From the NCBI RefSeq assembly GCF_026339735.1, contig NZ_JAPEQG010000001.1:1116001-1180000 (forward strand): DNA of 64,000 nucleotides, written 5' to 3'. The notes under the pieces were generated by a model that saw nothing but the letters and a program-made list of their open reading frames with translations, was not told the DNA's origin and did not search any database. The position numbers were made by a program, and so were the translations under genes. Position 1 is the stretch's first letter. Each line of letters begins with the position of its first letter. This document shows positions 60,177-64,000 of the stretch, piece after piece. Source of the DNA: Streptomyces sp. NBC_01669. GTDB taxonomy: Bacteria > Actinomycetota > Actinomycetes > Streptomycetales > Streptomycetaceae.

Positions 60177-62267
60177 ATGGCCGCGGACGCATGGACGCAA
60201 CGCCTTATCCAGTTCACCGACTGGAGCCACGCGGAGGCCACCGCCGTGGAGCATCTGCTCCCGGTACTGATCGCCCACGAGTCGGAACTGGCCCAGTGGT
60301 CCTTCCTGCGGAAGTCCCCCTGCTGGCGGCTGCGTTACCGCCCCGCCCACCCGGACTCCGCGAAGGCCCTGGATGCTGCCCTGGACGAGCTGGTCGATGC
60401 CGGCGACCTCGCCTCCTGGACGCACGGCATCTACGAGCCGGAAGAAGCTGCCTTCGGCGGACCGGCCGCCATGAAGATCGCGCACACCCTCTTCCACTAC
60501 GACAGCCGTCATGTGCTGGACGACCTTGCCCGCCAGCAGGCAGCCGGCGACCCCGGGCTCGGGCGCCGCGAACTGGCGGTCCTCCTGCTCAGCGTGGCGA
60601 TGCGCGCGGCGGGACTCGACTGGTACGAGCAGGGCGACCTCTGGGCGAGGATCGCGGCCGAACGCCCCGGCGAGGAGATCCGCAGCCCGCAACGGCACAG
60701 GGTCGCTGTCCACCGGCTGATGACGGTCGACGTCAGCACGACCAGCCTCAGCGTCATGCAGGGGCGACTCGCGCCGCTGGCCGAGTGGATAGCCACGTTC
60801 GAGTGGTTCGGCCAGCAGCTCGCAGACCTCAACCGCCAGGGCCGCCTGGAACGAGGACTGCGGGCCGTGATCGCCCACCACGGCATCTTCCACTGGAACC
60901 GTCTGGGCCTCCCTGCGGAGGACCAGCACACCTTGTCAACACTCGCGAAAGAAGCAGTCATGGGAACGAGCGACAACTCCGCGTCCACCCGAGCCGAGGG
61001 GGCGCCGAGCACTACGGTCACCGGGGTGAACAGTGACACCATCGAAGCCAGCTCCGCCGACCGCCTGCGCTCCCAGTTGATCGACCAACTGATCGAGAGG
61101 GGATCTGTGCAGTCACCCCGCGTCGAAGAGTCGATGCGGGTCGTGCCCCGCCACCTCTTCGTTCCACACGCCCCGCTGGAGAAGGCGTACGGCAACGCCC
61201 CCGTGAACACCAAGTTCGACGAATCCGGCGCGTCCATCAGCTGCGCCTCCCAGCCCGACATCGTCGCCATGATGCTGGAACAGCTCGACGTCCAACCCGG
61301 CCAGAAGATCCTGGAATTGGGGGCCGGCACCGGCTTCAACGCCGGACTCCTCGGCTACCTCGTCGGGGAGACGGGGCACGTCACCACGATCGACGTGGAC
61401 CAGGACATCGTGGACGGCGCACGCGGCGGACTGGCCGCCGCCGGCATCCACAACGTGGAAGTGATCCTCGGAGACGGAGCCGTGGGCCACGCCCGCAACG
61501 CACCGTACGACCGCATCGAAGCCACCGTCGGCGCCCACGCCGTGCCCCACGCCTGGCTCGACCAGCTCGCCCCCGGCGGACGGCTCCTCACCCCGCTACG
61601 CCTGCGCGGCAGCGTCTCCCGCTCGATTGCCTTCGAGAACCAGGACGGAGCCTGGCGCAGTGTCGGCAGCCAGATGAACACCTTCATGCCGCTGCGGCAG
61701 GGCATCGCCGACGATCCGCGCGTCTTCGTTCCCCTGGACCCCGACAACACCGTCACCCTCGTCACCAACGGAGACCAGAAGGTCGACCCGGACGCCCTGC
61801 GCGACATCTTCCGCCAGCCGCGCACCGAAGTGTGGACCGACGTCACCCTCCGGGGCCCGGAGTCGCCGGAGTACCTGGAGCTGTGGCTCGCCTGCGCCAT
61901 GCCGAACGGCCTGAGCAGGATGCCCGCCAAAGCAGAGGCAATCGAGAAGGGTCTGGTCACCGCGCCCTATCAGTCCTCGACCGCGGTCTTCGAGGGCGGC
62001 ACGCTCACCTATCTCACCCGGCGCCCGTACGCGAAGAAGGCCCCCGACGGCGCCACCCTGTACGAGTTCGGCGTCATCGGCCACGGCCCCGACGCCGAGG
62101 CGCTCGCCGGAGACGTCGCGGACCAGATCCGCACCTGGAACCGCGACTTCCGGCCGCTCGACGTCGGGTTCGAGATCCAGTCGCTTGACGCAACCCCGTC
62201 TACGCCGAAGCCCGGCCGCTTCGCCTTCGACAACGCGCTGAACCGCATCGTCATCGAGTGGCAGTGA
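60177..62267 (+). CDS. Fusion of thiopeptide-type bacteriocin domain and FxLD-system methyltransferase (LanS-like)
   Basis: A 696-aa protein in two parts. Residues 1 to about 250 are a thiopeptide-type bacteriocin biosynthesis (SpaB_C-like) domain: WRLRYRPAHPDSAKALDAAL, WTHGIYEPEEAAFGGPAAMK, HTLFHYDSRHVLDDLARQQA. From Met262 on it is a protein-L-isoaspartate O-methyltransferase-like FxLD enzyme: RVVPRHLFVPHAPLEKAYGN and KILELGAGTGFNAGLLGYLV (SAM motif I, about residue 378). Such enzymes methylate a core Asp and drive aspartimide/isoaspartate formation. The two activities are usually separate genes; here no stop interrupts the join. Confidence 0.88.
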   Translation: MAADAWTQRLIQFTDWSHAEATAVEHLLPVLIAHESELAQWSFLRKSPCWRLRYRPAHPDSAKALDAALDELVDAGDLASWTHGIYEPEEAAFGGPAAMKIAHTLFHYDSRHVLDDLARQQAAGDPGLGRRELAVLLLSVAMRAAGLDWYEQGDLWARIAAERPGEEIRSPQRHRVAVHRLMTVDVSTTSLSVMQGRLAPLAEWIATFEWFGQQLADLNRQGRLERGLRAVIAHHGIFHWNRLGLPAEDQHTLSTLAKEAVMGTSDNSASTRAEGAPSTTVTGVNSDTIEASSADRLRSQLIDQLIERGSVQSPRVEESMRVVPRHLFVPHAPLEKAYGNAPVNTKFDESGASISCASQPDIVAMMLEQLDVQPGQKILELGAGTGFNAGLLGYLVGETGHVTTIDVDQDIVDGARGGLAAAGIHNVEVILGDGAVGHARNAPYDRIEATVGAHAVPHAWLDQLAPGGRLLTPLRLRGSVSRSIAFENQDGAWRSVGSQMNTFMPLRQGIADDPRVFVPLDPDNTVTLVTNGDQKVDPDALRDIFRQPRTEVWTDVTLRGPESPEYLELWLACAMPNGLSRMPAKAEAIEKGLVTAPYQSSTAVFEGGTLTYLTRRPYAKKAPDGATLYEFGVIGHGPDAEALAGDVADQIRTWNRDFRPLDVGFEIQSLDATPSTPKPGRFAFDNALNRIVIEWQ

Positions 62268-62268
62268 T

Positions 62269-63414
62269 ATGGACGTCGGCCAGATAGCGCAGCGGTTCCC
62301 GCTCGTTGCCCGACTACGTCCGGCCTGTCCGCCGCTTGCTGATCGGGTTAGCGAGATCAGCAACCTCGCTCGCGCCGCTGGGCGCGAGGGCAAGCTGAAC
62401 TCCGCGACCGTCGCCTTGAACAAGGCGGCGCTGATCGCGAGCGACTGCGGAATGCCGGACCTGGCGCGCACTCTGTGCCGACGTCACGCCGAAGTCTTCC
62501 TGCGCGCTCAACCCCTGAGCGCGCAGGAGGCTCGGTACGCCCTGGAGCCCCTGGTCAACCTGGCACGTCTGCTCATCCGCGACGGCGACGGGAACGGCGC
62601 ACACCAGCTGCTCGACTCCTTGAACCGAGCGGTGAAATCGAAGACGGACGCAGTCATCGACGGCCACGCATTACCCTTCACGCACCTCACGCAGTCAGCG
62701 AGCGACCACCAGCAAGTCTGCCAGTGGCTGTGGACCGTCCTCCTCGGCGATGGAACCCGCGCCCTCGTGGCAGCAGGCAATTGGGACCGCGCACGGGAAC
62801 ACAGCGAGCAGCACCGCGGCGTCGGCCAGCGCCTCTTTGACGGGCGCCAGGTGGAAGTGCTCGTCCGCTGCCTCGGTGGACGCCCCGCCGAGGCACAGGA
62901 GTACCTGAACCAGAGCACCCTGGTGGAGGACTGGGAGCACGCGGTCGCTGCGTGCCTCGCCGCTCTCTGCCGCAGCGCCGCCGGCGAGGACCCGACCGCC
63001 CACGTCGAAACGATGGTGAAGCACTATCTGGCCCTCGACACACCCCCCGAGCTTGCCCTCTTCCGCACCCGCGTCGGACTGACTGCGCTCGACCTCTCCC
63101 CACATGCCCGGCAGGCAGAAGCGGCACGCCGCCTCACCCGTGAGGCAACGGCATCCGGAGACGGGTACGTCGCGCGTGATGTCCTCGCTCATCCCGCCTG
63201 CCGCAAGAAGATGAGCTACGGCGAGCACCATGTGCTGTCGGCTGCCGTCGACTCGGCCGGCCTCGACAAGGGAAACATCCCCGCACCCCTGAAGAAGGCA
63301 CTACGGGACGCAACCTCGGTCGCCGCCGAAGTCTGCGACCGCCACCTCAATCACCGACTCAGCTCCAACTCGCCCCGCTCGCTAAGGGAGGGAACGTCGA
63401 ATGCGCAGACGTGA
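62269..63414 (+). CDS. Helical-repeat (TPR-like) protein of the lanthipeptide cluster
   Basis: A 381-aa protein, ATG 62269 two bases after the methyltransferase stop. Entirely helical, with SEISNLARAAGREGKLNSAT, VALNKAALIASDCGMPDLAR and HAEVFLRAQPLSAQEARYAL, typical of TPR-like arrays; no catalytic motif. Similar proteins accompany FxLD clusters. Role in the pathway is unknown; a scaffold or regulator is plausible. Confidence 0.7.
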   Translation: MDVGQIAQRFPLVARLRPACPPLADRVSEISNLARAAGREGKLNSATVALNKAALIASDCGMPDLARTLCRRHAEVFLRAQPLSAQEARYALEPLVNLARLLIRDGDGNGAHQLLDSLNRAVKSKTDAVIDGHALPFTHLTQSASDHQQVCQWLWTVLLGDGTRALVAAGNWDRAREHSEQHRGVGQRLFDGRQVEVLVRCLGGRPAEAQEYLNQSTLVEDWEHAVAACLAALCRSAAGEDPTAHVETMVKHYLALDTPPELALFRTRVGLTALDLSPHARQAEAARRLTREATASGDGYVARDVLAHPACRKKMSYGEHHVLSAAVDSAGLDKGNIPAPLKKALRDATSVAAEVCDRHLNHRLSSNSPRSLREGTSNAQT

Positions 63415-63698
63415 CGCCCGACGCCCTCCAACTACCCCAGCCATCCGCTGAACTCGCCAGTCAGCTGATCCAGTTCGCCGCGGCCCGTACGCCGACCCAG
63501 CCCCGAGCCGATGATCCCCTCGATAGCCGGGCCTGCGCCGACGCCAACCGGCCGAGCGGATCGGTCGCCGACATGTCTCTGGCCAACTTCGCCCGGCCTG
63601 TTTCTCACAGTGTCGGCGTTTCGGCCATCTCCGGTTCGGAGCTGCTCCAAGCCAGGCCAAGGCCCCGGGCTCGCAGACCACCGTCACACAGGAAATAG
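63411..63698 (+). CDS. Short hypothetical frame after the lanthipeptide TPR gene
   Basis: 95 codons, GTG 63411 overlapping the previous stop (GTGA), which favours a real gene. The first residues (QPSAELASQLIQFAAARTPT) look helical; the rest is Ser/Arg/Pro-rich and unconvincing. Could be a truncated methyltransferase or dehydrogenase N-terminus. I do not recognise it. Confidence 0.3.
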   Translation: MTPDALQLPQPSAELASQLIQFAAARTPTQPRADDPLDSRACADANRPSGSVADMSLANFARPVSHSVGVSAISGSELLQARPRPRARRPPSHRK

Positions 63699-63794
63699 GG
63701 GGCTTCCCAGCACGACCGAATGACGTGTGTTCGATATCGCGTCCGTGTCGTTAGACCTCACGACTCTGCCGCAGTGACCGTCCTAGGGGGAACG

Positions 63795-64000
63795 ATGACC
63801 TCGGCCATTACACAGGACCAGCCGCCGCAACCACCGAAAGGGGCTTCGCCGGACGACGAACCGCAAGAGGTCAGTGTTCGAGAAGAGGAATACCTCTACC
63901 GCGACGAGTCACGGTTCCAGGCCGGCTCCCAGCTGACCTCCCGCACCATGGCGCGGCGCCTGCCCTCACTCGTACGGCGCTCGGTCCAAATGGCCTGGCG
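63795..64000 (+). CDS. ABC transporter N-terminus, probable lanthipeptide exporter (runs off the window)
   Basis: ATG 63795 with GGGGGAA upstream. The 68 visible codons are acidic and Pro-rich at first (TSAITQDQPPQPPKGASPDD), then basic: SRTMARRLPSLVRRSVQMAW. This matches the cytoplasmic leader before the first membrane helix of ABC exporters with fused permease/ATPase domains that close Streptomyces lanthipeptide clusters. No transmembrane or ATPase part is inside the window, so this is a contextual call. Confidence 0.5.
   Translation, partial: MTSAITQDQPPQPPKGASPDDEPQEVSVREEEYLYRDESRFQAGSQLTSRTMARRLPSLVRRSVQMAW

Noticed and set aside
1..64000. CRISPR array
   Set aside because: No regularly spaced repeats of suitable length were seen on reading through the sequence.

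Overview
The window is high-GC actinomycete DNA, most likely from Streptomyces or a close relative. The indicators are a conservon (cvnA-D type operon), a FxLD-type class I lanthipeptide cluster, an ECF41 sigma factor, XRE/TPR regulators paired with small HATPase proteins, and a mycothiol-type DsbA protein. Most operons use ATGA or GTGA start/stop overlaps. The density of broken genes, insertion-sequence remnants and conflict systems suggests accessory, probably arm-like, chromosome. Genus and location are inferences.

Left part (1-23 kb). An oxidoreductase tail and an ECF41 sigma factor are followed by scarred DNA: a TnpB remnant, a piece of a meta-cleavage hydrolase, and an in-frame chimera of a dihydrodiol dehydrogenase and an acyl-CoA ligase. 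Next come a PAS/GAF/SpoIIE/HATPase signalling protein and a thiamine-salvage operon (TPP riboswitch, cytX, thiM, thiE) whose thiD is cut to 26 codons. A second, full-length TnpB element lies at 12.5-14.1 kb. From 14.5 to 20.7 kb a TetR regulon can be read directly: wrbA, a divergently placed SDR gene and tetR each carry two copies of a CGACCGGTCG-type operator. Between them are a mycothiol-type DsbA protein, an Imm21-like immunity protein and several gene remnants. A nitronate monooxygenase gene follows tetR.

Accessory island (23.3-40.5 kb). It starts at the 3' half of a tRNA-Pro(GGG), a typical integration scar. A 34-bp direct repeat (23468 and 32558) brackets about 9 kb. Inside are a four-gene minus-strand operon (trypco2-like protein, trypsin-like protease with VMAP-like C-terminus, MoxR AAA+ ATPase, SAV2336/pseudokinase/TPR protein), which looks like a VMAP-type ternary conflict system, and a solitary HsdM. 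Beyond the second repeat, two IS5 remnants flank a three-gene operon: a 232-aa accessory protein, an SMC/Rad50-like ATPase with a CxxC-CxxC hook, and a 692-aa protein ending in a PD-(D/E)XK nuclease. It resembles the Lamassu/ABC-three-component layout but I cannot assign it to a named subtype. It is the best candidate for an undescribed system here.

Right part (40.5-64 kb). This holds cutA, two XRE/TPR regulators, an HATPase protein, trmO, a GH15 glycosidase, and the conservon with a fifth GAF-domain gene. An acyl-CoA dehydrogenase gene follows, then three overlapping regulatory or hypothetical genes and a DUF6082-like gene. The lanthipeptide cluster closes the window: two precursor genes with a duplicated leader and duplicated 5' hairpins, LanB, LanC, a fusion of a thiopeptide-type domain with the FxLD methyltransferase, a helical-repeat protein, and the start of an ABC transporter that runs off the end.
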